Made by a program: the position numbers and the translations under genes
NCBI GenBank assembly: GCA_013002105.1
Contig: JABDKS010000362.1
Span: 1 to 15,118, forward strand
Length of the DNA stretch: 15,118 bases
Source of the DNA: Pirellulaceae bacterium
Lineage (GTDB): Bacteria > Planctomycetota > Planctomycetia > Pirellulales > Pirellulaceae
Reading direction: 5' to 3'
Shown: in pieces, positions 7,045 to 15,118 of the stretch
Layout of the letters: every line of letters begins with the position of its first letter
Position numbering within the stretch: position 1 is the first letter of the stretch
The notes under the pieces: model-generated
What the model saw: the letters and a program-made list of their open reading frames with translations, nothing else
What the model was told of the DNA's origin: nothing
The model's database searches: none

Positions 7045-7893
7045 CTACGAAGGCTGGCTTTGAGAATAAAACCACTGCCAGCCTTCCAAGACACCGCTGG
7101 TCGCCGACCCTTTCGCAAGGTAGAGCCGGTTTTGAAAGTTGGATTCCTGATGGGCTTGTTGCACTTTGGCCGCCAACTGCCGATCGGCATTGCCCACCAG
7201 AATCGCTCGGTATCCGGCTGCCAGCGCCGCATAGTCATTCCCACTGTCGCCTGCAAACATGACTTGGTCATCAGCTAATCCGACGTGGTTGACCCACCAT
7301 GCGATGGCGTGGGACTTCGAGACCGATGCGGGTAACAGGTCCAGTAATCCGTCGCCGTTGAATGGGTCAACACTCGCAATCAAATTGTAGGGTGCATCGA
7401 TTTGATCAAGTTTGGACTGGACGGCAGACGCGATCTCGTCCAATTCGCTCGCGTTGGCGTAAAAACTTAATTTGAATCGCCCCTGCTTGAACGTCTCCTG
7501 TAACCGCAGTGAGTGGGCGTCACTTAGGTGATGACGCAATTTGTCGATCGTTAACCCCGAAACGACTTTGTCTTGATGAACGTAGTAGTCGTTCACTATG
7601 TCAAAATGCTGCCGGATATCGTCGGATACTCGTCGCTGGGGATCCCGATTCTGATAGATGGACGTTCCGACATCACAAATGATCCACTGCGGGACGGGCA
7701 GATTGTATTGGTGAACTGCGTCGGCGACGGATTCGAAATGACGGCCGGTGACGAATACCAACTGGGCGTCGGCAAGGTGCACCTGGGTGACCAGAGACTC
7801 AAGGTCGCGGCGATTCTGTTCGTTTCCGTCCAGCGGTATCAGTGTGCCATCCAGGTCGGTAGCGAGTACTTTGGGCGGCGAATGCGCAGGCAT
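7045..7893 (-). CDS. Stand-alone sucrose-6-phosphate phosphatase-like HAD hydrolase
   Basis: This 282-aa cytoplasmic HAD-superfamily hydrolase resembles the S6PP group, which converts sucrose-6F-phosphate to sucrose and phosphate. All four HAD motifs are visible: motif I DLDGTL with nucleophile Asp13 and acid/base Asp15; motif II Thr49 in VTGR; motif III Lys193 in PASVSKSHA; motif IV GDSGND (215-220). The loop DVGTSIYQ (74-81) corresponds to the VGTEIY-type segment of cyanobacterial SPP, and the tail ASGVLEG-type pattern (TSGVLEGW, 265-272) also fits. It is the last gene of the sucrose operon, starting 14 bp after the amylosucrase stop, with no obvious SD of its own, so coupled translation is likely. 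It keeps the motif III Lys that the SPP-like domain fused to the synthase seems to lack, making it the better candidate for the physiological phosphatase. Another HAD sugar-phosphate specificity cannot be excluded from sequence. Confidence 0.85.
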   Translation of the reverse strand: MPAHSPPKVLATDLDGTLIPLDGNEQNRRDLESLVTQVHLADAQLVFVTGRHFESVADAVHQYNLPVPQWIICDVGTSIYQNRDPQRRVSDDIRQHFDIVNDYYVHQDKVVSGLTIDKLRHHLSDAHSLRLQETFKQGRFKLSFYANASELDEIASAVQSKLDQIDAPYNLIASVDPFNGDGLLDLLPASVSKSHAIAWWVNHVGLADDQVMFAGDSGNDYAALAAGYRAILVGNADRQLAAKVQQAHQESNFQNRLYLAKGSATSGVLEGWQWFYSQSQPS

Positions 7894-7907
7894 AACGATT
7901 GCAAATC

Positions 7908-9902
7908 TTAGACGCGGTTGAGCCAGAGGATGCGGTAGGGGTCAAGCGACAACGTTTCGCTGGTGGCATAGGTTTTGCCGTCGATGGCGTTTTCGAAGAA
8001 CCGTCCCAAGCCGGCTGTTCGCAACTTGTTGCCATCAATCGATTGCGGCTCGTCAGAAAAATTGGCCAACACAATCAACCGATGTCCGTCGCGAATTCGA
8101 ACGTAACCGAGTACGTGTGGGTTGGCTGTCGAGATCAGTTCCATATTTTGACCCGCCAATGCCGGCAGTGATTGCCGCAATCGAATCAAGTGCTGTAGCG
8201 AGCGATAGATCCGCTGCCGTATCGACCCACTGTCCATGTGATCGTCCAGTTCCTCCAAGTATTCCCACTTCATCTTGGGGCGATGGATCCAACGGGAATC
8301 ACCCGCTTTGGCCGGGTCTTTGACAAAGTCGTAATCATTCAGCATGCCCCACTCTTCACCCAGATACAGCAGCGGGATGCCACCGATGCTTAGCGTGACA
8401 CCGTGCAGCAACATCATGCGGCGGATAGACAACTCTTTTTTCTCTTCATTGTCTTCTTCGATGGCCTGTTCCAAGCCCGCCAGGGACGCCATGGTTCCGG
8501 AGATTCGCATGTCACCGGTCTGAACGTTCTCTTGAAATGGGACGCCGCGTGCAAAGGAACCAGGATGTTGTCCGGTGTAAAACTGATTCAAAAACTGGCG
8601 ATGATCGTACGCATTGATGCCGACCAAGGCGGCGTCTTGATCGTCAAAGGTCCAGCCAATGTCATCATGACAGCGGAGGTAATTGACCCAGGCAGTATTC
8701 TTGGGCAGACGGAATCGATGCTTTAAGGTCTGCTCCAACAGGACCACACGTCGCGTCGCCAGAGATTCCCACAGCAGTGCCATGAGTGTCGGGTTGTAAG
8801 AGATTTGGCATTCGTTTTCACCGATGTACTTGACGACTTCGTCGGGGTGCACGATTGCTTCGCTCTTGAACACCAATCCGGGCGTAGCGATCTGAGTGAG
8901 CCGATTGAACGCTTGGATCAACAAGTGTGCCTCGGGCAAGTTCTCGCATTGCGTGCCCATCCGTTTCCAGATGAACGCGACGGCGTCTAACCGTAGTATG
9001 TCGACACCCATATTGGCGATGAACAACATCTCTTCTAGCATCGCGCGGAACACCGCGGGATTGGAGTAGTTCAAGTCCCATTGGAAGCTATTGAATGTGG
9101 TCCAAATCCACTGTTGCATTCCGTCGTGCCACGAAAAGTTTCCTCGCCGAACGGTTGGGAAAATCTCGCGTAGCGTTTGTTCGTACTGATCTGGTTGTTC
9201 GCGATCTGGAAAAATGTAGTAGAACTGTTGGTACTCGCGCTGACCGGCTTGGGCGTGTTGTGCCCACTGATGATCGTCCGCGGTGTGGTTGAACACAAAA
9301 TCCAACACCAGGCAAATGTTGGCATCACGCAAGTCCTTTGCTAACAGCCGCAAGTCTTCGACGGTGCCCAATCCCGGATCGACACTACGGTAGTTGCTGA
9401 TGGCGTAGCCACCGTCATTGTTGCCGGGACGGACGGCGAACAAGGGCATCAGGTGCAAATAGGTCAGACCCAGTTCTTTAAAATAACCGACGTGTCGTCG
9501 CAGTTTGTCCAGGTTTTCGCTGAAGAGGTCGACATACAATGCACCGCCGACAATGGACTCGCTTTGGAACCAGTCCGGTTCATTGATGCGATGCCGATCG
9601 ATCTCGCATAAATCTTCGTCACGCTCGGACCAGGCGACAGCCGCGGTGACAAGGATTTGTTCGACGTGATAGAAGAAGTCCCAGCGGGATTGATAGAGGG
9701 TATGCAGGATGGCGAAAAGCGGCGGCCAGTGTTCGGCCAGGCGACTTCCAAATTCCAGCCGCTTGGAATCAGAGGTGTTGTGTAGCCGCCAGACTTCGTC
9801 CAGACGCGGCTGCAATCGTTGAAGTGCCAAGTTGGCGTTGAAGGCAACGTCATCCCCGAGCCGACCGCCATTGGTTGCACCGTTGTTACTCAATCCGATC
9901 AT
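7908..9902 (-). CDS. Amylosucrase (GH13), sucrose-using alpha-glucan synthase
   Basis: The 664-aa enzyme matches amylosucrase (EC 2.4.1.4), which transfers glucose from sucrose to an alpha-1,4-glucan and releases fructose. It has the all-helical N-terminal domain (about 20-110) and a GH13 barrel from about 120 with [24 protein letters not shown] and [12 protein letters not shown]. Catalytic residues are Asp306 (nucleophile, [10 protein letters not shown]), Glu348 (acid/base, [10 protein letters not shown]) and Asp413 (LRCHDDIGW). Their spacing (42 and 65 residues) equals that of Asp286, Glu328 and Asp393 in the Neisseria polysaccharea enzyme. [20 protein letters not shown] and DSRWIHRP are also typical. 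There is no signal peptide, so it acts in the cytoplasm. The ATG lies inside the end of the synthase gene (17-bp overlap), implying translational coupling. Sucrose hydrolase, a close GH13_4 relative, is the main alternative. Confidence 0.92.
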   Translation of the reverse strand: MIGLSNNGATNGGRLGDDVAFNANLALQRLQPRLDEVWRLHNTSDSKRLEFGSRLAEHWPPLFAILHTLYQSRWDFFYHVEQILVTAAVAWSERDEDLCEIDRHRINEPDWFQSESIVGGALYVDLFSENLDKLRRHVGYFKELGLTYLHLMPLFAVRPGNNDGGYAISNYRSVDPGLGTVEDLRLLAKDLRDANICLVLDFVFNHTADDHQWAQHAQAGQREYQQFYYIFPDREQPDQYEQTLREIFPTVRRGNFSWHDGMQQWIWTTFNSFQWDLNYSNPAVFRAMLEEMLFIANMGVDILRLDAVAFIWKRMGTQCENLPEAHLLIQAFNRLTQIATPGLVFKSEAIVHPDEVVKYIGENECQISYNPTLMALLWESLATRRVVLLEQTLKHRFRLPKNTAWVNYLRCHDDIGWTFDDQDAALVGINAYDHRQFLNQFYTGQHPGSFARGVPFQENVQTGDMRISGTMASLAGLEQAIEEDNEEKKELSIRRMMLLHGVTLSIGGIPLLYLGEEWGMLNDYDFVKDPAKAGDSRWIHRPKMKWEYLEELDDHMDSGSIRQRIYRSLQHLIRLRQSLPALAGQNMELISTANPHVLGYVRIRDGHRLIVLANFSDEPQSIDGNKLRTAGLGRFFENAIDGKTYATSETLSLDPYRILWLNRV

Positions 9903-12093
9903 TTGGGATGACGATCTTGTCTAAAAAGTTGTAGTAGCGGATTCCTTCCAGGATCCCCGCTGCATTGGAGGCTTCGGCAAAATAGATCCGTGGTCGAGAC
10001 CGTAGTCGTTCTAGCTCCGGAGCGTGGTTTCCCACGACGACGCCGAGTGTTCTGCCCAGCAACATCCCCACGTCGTTTTCGGAGTCACCGGCGACCAACA
10101 CACGTTCGGGTGCAAAACCCCATTTCCACAACACGTGACGCATCGAAAAGTCGCTACCGCCTCGTACCGGGATGACGTCCAAGTAAATCCCCAGAGATAG
10201 AATTACTCTAGCACGCAGACCCGCCTCGCGAAGAGACTTTTTTATACTACTTACGCTCGGACAGATATCGGGGTCAATCTGGTAGCTGAGCTTGAATTGA
10301 GCCTGATGTTCCTCCGTCTGCGGACAGCATCCTGGTATCGTTTCCATCACGCGACGGATCTCGTCCGGTTTCCAGGCGTATCCAATGGACTTATGCCAAC
10401 TGCCGTCAGGGGTCAAGTTTTCGCCGTAATGGAGCCTTGTTCCGGCTCCTGAGTCCAAAAGGTCCGGGCGCGGGAGTCCCAGCTTCTCAATCAATGCCAA
10501 GGCACCATCAAGGCGCCGCCCGGTTGCAACGCCAAATCCGATATTGTCGTTGGATCGAATCAAGTCGACAAACTCGCCCAGCGAATCGTCGTCACCGGTC
10601 AGCGTATTATCCAAGTCCGTGATGATCAAACGATCAAAATCGGGCAGACGCCGAAGCGGCCGATTGATGGCAACCGGCGACTGAGAGTGATCCAGAATGT
10701 CATTCAAATCGCGCAGGTATCGCGTGGCGTGATTGGACCACGCATAGTGTTTGCGCGTACCGTCAATACCCGCGGTGGACCACTCCTGCCATTGATCTTT
10801 CTCGGTCAGCGTTCGCAGCAACGCATGTTCAATGGCATCCGCATCGAGCGGATCAATCAACAGACCGTTGCGACAGTTGGAAATAATGTCGCGCGGGCCC
10901 CCGTCATTGGTCGCGACAATGGGCAGACCCGTCGCGCCGGCTTCCAGCAATGTTAACCCGAAGGGTTCCGTCAAAGCCGGGTTTACAAACACACCACCGG
11001 TCGAAGCGGCCAGTCGATACAAGTCGGGAACTTCGGCCGGAAGATGATTCTTGGGGTAGGCGACCTTGCCGTACAAATCGTAACGGTCAATTAAGTAGAT
11101 GATGTCATTGATGATTGCTTGCTGAGCCTTTGGCAGTTCGCGCAGATCGTCGCGTGTCCCCATTACCAAGACCAGATTGGCCTGCTCTTGCAATGCTCGG
11201 CTATTGCCGAAAACCCTGACCAGCATTTCCAGATTCTTTCGCTCGTCCGGTCGAGCCATCGTCAGAATCATTGGCTTGTCAGGATCGGTCAGGAATCGCG
11301 CCAAGTCATCAGCGATCGCTGGCTTTTTCCAATCGGCGTCGACGGGCGAAAACGACGAGAGGTCAACACCGGGCGGGATGACTTCCATCCGCGATGGCAC
11401 ATAGTGGTCATACAGCTCGTACTGCTGCTGGACCTCTTGATTCGTACTCGTGACGACCATTGCGGCGGTCTCCAACGCAAACTCTTCCGCTTCGATCCTG
11501 ACGGGGAATTTGTACCGCTTGTCCAATGTCTCGGCGCTGGTCTTGCCAAGCGAAAGTCGCTGACGTTTGACGCGACCGAGTGAGTGGCCCGTGAATACGA
11601 ACGGTATGTGCAGTAGCCGTGCGAGCTGCGCACCAGCAAATCCCGCATCGGCGTAGTGGCCGTGAATGATGTCCGGCAAACCGTGGCGTTTGAAGTGAGC
11701 CAGCGTTTGATCGATGAACATCTCGATGTACGGCCAAAGCGATTCTTTCCTCAAATATCGCTTGGGGCCAAACGGGATGCGTACGATCTTCGCGTTTTCG
11801 CAAATGGGCTCTTCCAACTGGGCGTAATCGTCGTCCACCTTGGGGTCGATGACTTGCCGCGTCAGCAACTCGACTTCGCGTACGTTGGACTGCTGCGAGA
11901 GTTCGCGAGCGAGTTCCAAAACATATTTGATCTGGCCGCCGGTATCGGCATCACGCCCAAGCTCTGCATGCTCGCCGCGAATCAAGCCGTGCAAACTGAT
12001 CAGCGTGATCTTTAGTTCGTCCGATTTCTGAGTTCCCATGTTCTCCGTCAATAAATCTGATCTATGAAATGAATCCGTCAATTCCGTTGTCAT
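9886..12093 (-). CDS. Sucrose-phosphate synthase with fused SPP-like domain
   Basis: The 735-aa protein joins UDP-glucose to fructose-6-phosphate to give sucrose-6F-phosphate. The GT4 part (about 27-470) starts [20 protein letters not shown] (33-52), with [14 protein letters not shown] after it, typical of SPS, and contains [12 protein letters not shown], the donor-phosphate residues Arg281 and Lys286 in RPDERKNL, and the E-x7-E pair Glu376/Glu384. The C-terminal part (about 485-725) is an SPP-like HAD domain with DLDNT (493-497), ATGR (523-526) and GDSEND (669-674). Where motif III Lys is expected it reads VRGGSDFSM, with Ser647 in the Lys position, and the VGTEIY-like loop reads AGTRLHY, so phosphatase activity is doubtful. 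It lacks the long N-terminal regulatory extension of plant SPS. The chosen start has AGAGGA nine bases upstream; Met19 also has GGAG before it and is possible. It is the first gene of the operon with amylosucrase and SPP. Confidence 0.92.
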   Translation of the reverse strand: MTTELTDSFHRSDLLTENMGTQKSDELKITLISLHGLIRGEHAELGRDADTGGQIKYVLELARELSQQSNVREVELLTRQVIDPKVDDDYAQLEEPICENAKIVRIPFGPKRYLRKESLWPYIEMFIDQTLAHFKRHGLPDIIHGHYADAGFAGAQLARLLHIPFVFTGHSLGRVKRQRLSLGKTSAETLDKRYKFPVRIEAEEFALETAAMVVTSTNQEVQQQYELYDHYVPSRMEVIPPGVDLSSFSPVDADWKKPAIADDLARFLTDPDKPMILTMARPDERKNLEMLVRVFGNSRALQEQANLVLVMGTRDDLRELPKAQQAIINDIIYLIDRYDLYGKVAYPKNHLPAEVPDLYRLAASTGGVFVNPALTEPFGLTLLEAGATGLPIVATNDGGPRDIISNCRNGLLIDPLDADAIEHALLRTLTEKDQWQEWSTAGIDGTRKHYAWSNHATRYLRDLNDILDHSQSPVAINRPLRRLPDFDRLIITDLDNTLTGDDDSLGEFVDLIRSNDNIGFGVATGRRLDGALALIEKLGLPRPDLLDSGAGTRLHYGENLTPDGSWHKSIGYAWKPDEIRRVMETIPGCCPQTEEHQAQFKLSYQIDPDICPSVSSIKKSLREAGLRARVILSLGIYLDVIPVRGGSDFSMRHVLWKWGFAPERVLVAGDSENDVGMLLGRTLGVVVGNHAPELERLRSRPRIYFAEASNAAGILEGIRYYNFLDKIVIPNDRIE

Positions 12094-12644
12094 CTCTAAT
12101 CATCCTCTGATGTTTTTGGGATCGATCATCTCGATCCAACCCCTGGGTCAAGTTCCTTGCGGTGAAAATCGGTTTCTGAGCTCTTGGCGGTGCGAAACAG
12201 CGTGAGAGTTAAAAGAGAGGGATGTTGCGAAGCGCGCCAACCAACGCCTCATGCCGCCAGCTTCCCTCTTATTATCATCAGTGGTTTGGCGTGGAATTCA
12301 ACATGAACATCCAAAGACCTTACCAGAAACCGGGTGGCAGCGCAGGTATGTGCGAATCGTGTGCCAACAAGCACCGCCGAGGTCGATTCCTGAACCGATC
12401 CCCTTCAAGTTGTTGCAGCTACCTGTATTCATGAAATTATCGTGTTTGCGATTTTCATACCAACGAAGTCAAATAGTGTTGGTCGCAGGATGAAGCCTAT
12501 TGGACCACGTTGGATCGAAATTCAACAATGCATCGGATGCTACTTCCTAAAGTGCGTGGACCACCGGGATTGCCGACCTGCCTCCGTTCGGCTCCCGCGA
12601 TGCGTATCGGTATCAGCAGGCGATCGAAAAAATCTACCAACGAC
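12094..12644. promoter_or_regulatory. Divergent intergenic region upstream of the sucrose operon and the ankyrin gene
   Basis: About 550 bp between the synthase start (12093, minus) and the ankyrin gene (12645, plus). Near the operon it holds the SD AGAGGA and an inverted repeat at 12119-12137. Farther out I see only short open frames with Cys- and Arg-rich translations (for example ATGs at 12303 and 12493) and no family features, which I regard as non-coding. The promoter of the sucrose operon must lie here, but no clear -35/-10 pair could be assigned. Confidence 0.45.
12119..12137. promoter_or_regulatory. Perfect inverted repeat upstream of the sucrose operon (candidate operator)
   Basis: GGATCGA (12119-12125) and TCGATCC (12131-12137) flank TCATC, giving a perfect 7-bp dyad centred 35 bp upstream of the synthase start codon. 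This is a good place for a repressor site or a 5' leader hairpin. No T-tract follows on either strand, so it is not a terminator. The assignment to regulation is inference. Confidence 0.35.
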
Positions 12645-13166
12645 ATGCATCGATTCCGATTTTCCCTGCGCACCCTTCTGTTGGTCGCGTTATTGAGTGC
12701 GTTCGTGTTCCTGTCGTTGAACACCTTTTTTGGACCGACACTCCAATCACGACTGCAGCAAGCGGTCATTCGCGGCGACCAGCGTACCGCCCGGTGGTGT
12801 CTATTTTGGGGTGCTGATATCGACCAAGGTGACTGGACTCCGCTGATGCACGCCACATTCCATGGACAATCTGAAATGGTAGAATTTTTGGCCGCCAGGG
12901 GCGCGGACTTGGACCACGTCGAAACACGCGATAGCTATACGGCGCTGCGCTTGGCAGAATTCAATGGTGATTGGGCAATGGTCAAATTGCTGGTCCGAGC
13001 GGGGGCCAGTGATCACGTCGATGATGGTCGAGATTGGTTCGTAATCAACTACGCTCGCCACGCCAAACGCGAAGATGTTGTCGACGTTTTACGGCCATGG
13101 CATCAAGCCAAGCAGACACAGTGGCAGCAGCGGCAACAGACGGATCATCCACCACCCACAAGATAA
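12645..13166 (+). CDS. Membrane-anchored ankyrin-repeat protein
   Basis: The ATG at 12645 gives 173 aa beginning MHRFRFSLRTLLLVALL. RFSLRTLLLV is a recurrent N-terminal signature of small planctomycetal membrane proteins, and residues 8-28 form one transmembrane helix. About three to four ankyrin-type repeats follow: 35-60 (LQQAVIRGDQRTARWCLFWG), 63-92 (WTPLMHATFHGQSEMVEFLA, then RGADLD), 97-127 (YTALRLAEFNGDWAMVKLLV, then RAGASD) and a weaker one at 130-150 (FVINYARHAKREDVVDVLRP). The tail is Gln-rich and polar. Ankyrin repeats mediate protein contacts; no partner can be named. The frame is open upstream to 12510, with in-frame ATGs at 12510, 12528 and 12600, but that part looks non-coding and would bury the membrane leader. 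No SD is seen at any start. It stands alone, followed 108 bp later by the aldolase gene. Confidence 0.72.
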   Translation: MHRFRFSLRTLLLVALLSAFVFLSLNTFFGPTLQSRLQQAVIRGDQRTARWCLFWGADIDQGDWTPLMHATFHGQSEMVEFLAARGADLDHVETRDSYTALRLAEFNGDWAMVKLLVRAGASDHVDDGRDWFVINYARHAKREDVVDVLRPWHQAKQTQWQQRQQTDHPPPTR

Positions 13167-13197
13167 TCAACTGGTTAGATCATCGTATCGGCTGAAT

Positions 13198-13278
13198 ATG
13201 TTGACGTTGATTCAGCTCTGCATTGCGACATCTTTTCTTTCACCCATTTTGTTACCAACCACAACTGGAAATCGATGA
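13198..13278 (+). CDS. Possible 26-codon hydrophobic leader ORF coupled to the aldolase gene
   Basis: An ATG at 13198 opens 26 codons whose product is hydrophobic (MLTLIQLCIATSFLSPILLP then a polar TTTGNR end). Its TGA (13276-13278) overlaps the ATG of the aldolase gene at 13275 as ATGA, the classic layout for translational coupling. It has no clear SD. It could be a leader peptide, a small membrane peptide or coincidence; it lies in the only untranslated space upstream of the aldolase. Confidence 0.25.
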   Translation: MLTLIQLCIATSFLSPILLPTTTGNR

Positions 13279-14000
13279 GCGATTATAGCTACGACGATGT
13301 TGCAAAGATGATTGATCATTCGTTGTTGAACCCAACGTTGACTGTCGCGGACTTGGAATCTGGTATCCAACTCGCATTAGCCTATGACGTAGCCAGCGTC
13401 TGCATCATGCCCTACTACATGAAAACTTGTGCGCAGATGCTCTCTGGTAGCACGGTCCAAGCGTCGACCACCATCGGTTTTCCCCACGGCGGCCATACGA
13501 CGGCGATCAAGCGAGCCGAAGCCGAACAGGCGATCGCGGATGGGTGTCAGGAGCTGGATATGGTTGTCAATATTTCCAAGGTCTTAAGCGGCGATTGGAA
13601 CTATGTGCAACAAGACATTGCCGCGGTAATCGAAGTGGCACATGCGGCGGGACAGAAGGTCAAGGTGATCTTTGAGAACTGTTATTTGAACGACGATCAA
13701 AAGACCCGCTTGTGTGAGATTTGTACCGAGTTGAATGCGGATTGGGTGAAGACATCGACCGGCTACGGGACTGGCGGTGCAACACACGACGACTTGAATT
13801 TGATGCGCGCCAAATCGGGGCCAAATGTGCAAGTCAAAGCCGCCGGCGGCGTTCGCGATTTGGATGCGTTACTCGCCGTGCGTGCACTCGGTGTCACGCG
13901 ATGCGGCGCGAGTCGAACGAGCGATATGATGGATGAAGCCCGCAAGCGATTGGGCTTGCCAGCCATCAACGTCCAGGCGTCCGGCGCGGCGTCGTATTAA
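13275..14000 (+). CDS. deoC: Deoxyribose-phosphate aldolase
   Basis: The 241-aa class I aldolase (EC 4.1.2.4) splits 2-deoxyribose-5-phosphate into glyceraldehyde-3-phosphate and acetaldehyde in deoxynucleoside catabolism. The TIM-barrel signatures are intact: IDHSLLNPT (13-21), IGFPHGGHTTAIK (67-79), catalytic Asp95 in ELDMVVN, Schiff-base Lys159 in WVKTSTGYG, and the second active-site Lys188 in VKAAGGVR, with GASR in the phosphate-binding loop near 211-214. Length fits the short bacterial type. A weak TGGAAA lies before the ATG, and a small hydrophobic ORF overlaps the start by ATGA. It is not next to other nucleoside-catabolism genes here. It ends 6 bp before the stop codon of the converging sulfatase. 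Confidence 0.95.
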   Translation: MSDYSYDDVAKMIDHSLLNPTLTVADLESGIQLALAYDVASVCIMPYYMKTCAQMLSGSTVQASTTIGFPHGGHTTAIKRAEAEQAIADGCQELDMVVNISKVLSGDWNYVQQDIAAVIEVAHAAGQKVKVIFENCYLNDDQKTRLCEICTELNADWVKTSTGYGTGGATHDDLNLMRAKSGPNVQVKAAGGVRDLDALLAVRALGVTRCGASRTSDMMDEARKRLGLPAINVQASGAASY

Positions 14001-14006
14001 AACGTT

Positions 14007-15118
14007 CTATTGGGGCGTGCTACTTGTTCCGCTCGCGGGCCGTTCGACGGCGCCCGGCGGTGCCCATTCTTGTTTGACCCTTTCGCGCGTCAGCGCCCAC
14101 GCTGCCACAGCACTTTTTGCGTGCGCCTCTGACTTGCCAGTCAATGGCCAGTTGGGGTCGGGACGGTGGGCGTCTTTAAAAATTTGTTCCGCTTTGGCGA
14201 TCAAGTTTGGATTCGCTGCGGCGACGTTATTGGATTCACCCGGATCGGACTGCAGATTGTACAGTTCGGTCGGTTTCGTGATTCCATTGCGGACTGCTTT
14301 CCAATGTCCGAATCGCGTCGCTTGGATCGGCGCATCGGTGTGCAGTTCCCAATAGAAGTAATCTCGTTTGGGTGCGGGTCCGCCCTTTAGATAGCCCACG
14401 AGAGATTTGCCGTCCGTTTCGTAGCCTGGCGGTGGCGTTGCGCCGGATAGTTCGACAAACGTAGGCATGATGTCCCAGAACGCCCAGGGTTGATCGTCCA
14501 CGCGACCGGCGGGAACCGTCCCCGGCCAACGAGCAAACGCGGCTTGACGCAACGCGCCTTCATACATACCGCGTTTGTATCCGCGTAAGTCGTTACTGGA
14601 TTGTTCGAACAGCTTTCCGATGTCGGACTTTGGATTGAATGACGAACCGTTGTCGCCGGTGAAAACGATCAGGGTGTTCTTATCGATGCCCAATTCTTGC
14701 AAGGTGTCGACCAATTCGCCCATGTCCGAATCGATTCGTGTGACTTGGGCCGCGTAAGATTTCTGTTTCAATGACCACGACTTGTCGGCGTAGATGCCCA
14801 GGTCGTCAATTTCGTGACGCCCATGCGGCAACGTGATTGCATAAAACATCATGAACGGCTCGTCAGCATGTTCACGAACCCATCGAATCATGTCATTTTG
14901 AATCAGCTCCTGCGCGTAGGTCTTGCCAACAGTTTTACCGTCGTTTCCAGGTAACAGGAACGGTTGTTTATCGTCGTACAAGTACGTAGGAAAATATGAG
15001 TGGGCATGGCGTTGGCAGTTGTAGCCAAAAAAATGGTCGACTCCCTGGTTACTGGGACTTCCGCTTGTGTCGAAGAACCCCATGCCCCATTTGCCAAAGG
15101 TCGATGTCGCGTATCCGG
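14007..15118 (-). CDS. Type I sulfatase, partial (N-terminal part outside window)
   Basis: The frame is open from the right edge to a TAG at 14007-14009. An internal ATG at 15083 is not the start, because codons upstream of it read [10 protein letters not shown], the conserved G-Y-x-T-x-x-x-G-K-W of the sulfatase fold. Further family features in order are [28 protein letters not shown], the metal-binding FTGDNGSS, the active-site region [34 protein letters not shown] and the C-terminal [16 protein letters not shown]. These fit the arylsulfatase A-like S1 group used by marine planctomycetes on sulfated algal glycans. The C/S-x-P-x-R motif that is converted to formylglycine, and the signal peptide, lie outside the window, so activity cannot be confirmed here. 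The C-terminal tail is Pro/Ser/Thr-rich. It converges with deoC, with 6 bp between the stops. Substrate unknown. Confidence 0.93.
   Translation of the reverse strand, partial: GYATSTFGKWGMGFFDTSGSPSNQGVDHFFGYNCQRHAHSYFPTYLYDDKQPFLLPGNDGKTVGKTYAQELIQNDMIRWVREHADEPFMMFYAITLPHGRHEIDDLGIYADKSWSLKQKSYAAQVTRIDSDMGELVDTLQELGIDKNTLIVFTGDNGSSFNPKSDIGKLFEQSSNDLRGYKRGMYEGALRQAAFARWPGTVPAGRVDDQPWAFWDIMPTFVELSGATPPPGYETDGKSLVGYLKGGPAPKRDYFYWELHTDAPIQATRFGHWKAVRNGITKPTELYNLQSDPGESNNVAAANPNLIAKAEQIFKDAHRPDPNWPLTGKSEAHAKSAVAAWALTRERVKQEWAPPGAVERPASGTSSTPQ

Noticed and set aside
11119..11583. 154-codon plus-strand open frame inside the synthase gene
   Set aside because: It lies wholly antisense to a well-supported glycosyltransferase and its translation has no recognisable features.
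12222..12539. Cys-rich short frames (e.g. from ATGs at 12303 and 12493) resembling tiny zinc-binding proteins
   Set aside because: Overlapping frames in the same stretch give equally Cys/Arg-rich translations, no SD is present, and the C-x-x-C spacings do not form a recognisable motif.
15081..15083. ATG at 15083 as the start of the sulfatase
   Set aside because: Upstream codons to the window edge continue the conserved sulfatase G-Y-x-T...G-K-W segment, so the gene begins outside the window.

Overview
The window looks like chromosomal DNA of a marine planctomycete of the Rhodopirellula/Pirellulaceae type. The signs are a surface protein with the planctomycetal N-terminal motif LESLERRELLAA, a membrane protein beginning with the RFSLRTLLLV leader common in this phylum, a type I sulfatase, moderate GC, weak or absent Shine-Dalgarno sites in front of many genes, and scattered gene order. 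This placement is inferred from protein features, not from a marker gene. No rRNA, tRNA, CRISPR array, insertion sequence or phage gene was seen.

Layout. Positions 1-405 (minus) hold the 5' part of a secreted protein with a carbohydrate-binding-like beta-sandwich. Positions 675-1340 (plus) encode an exported 221-aa protein made of two copies of an unrecognised domain, followed by a textbook intrinsic terminator. After a long non-coding stretch, 2087-4327 (plus) encodes a mosaic surface protein: CSLREA-like start, beta-helix repeats, choice-of-anchor-Q-like segment, PKD-like domain and RTX calcium repeats. It converges, with a 16-bp overlap, on a periplasmic protein with six BON domains (4312-5829, minus). 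A small glycine-rich membrane stress-type protein follows (6193-6693, plus), then a possible 46-aa X-Pro repeat protein (6696-6836, minus).

The core is a three-gene minus-strand sucrose operon, read from 12093 down to 7045: sucrose-phosphate synthase with a fused SPP-like domain, then amylosucrase (17-bp overlap), then a stand-alone sucrose-phosphate phosphatase-like HAD enzyme (14-bp gap). Together they could make sucrose from UDP-glucose and fructose-6-phosphate, and could also spend it as glucosyl donor for alpha-glucan. The most interesting observation is that the fused phosphatase domain appears to lack the motif III lysine and has a diverged VGTEIY-like loop, whereas the stand-alone enzyme keeps the lysine. 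This suggests the free enzyme does the dephosphorylation. The nearby BON and glycine-rich proteins fit an osmotic or envelope-stress neighbourhood.

The right end holds a small ankyrin-repeat membrane protein (12645-13166), deoxyribose-phosphate aldolase (13275-14000) preceded by a possible coupled 26-codon hydrophobic ORF, and the C-terminal part of a sulfatase (14007 to the right edge, minus).
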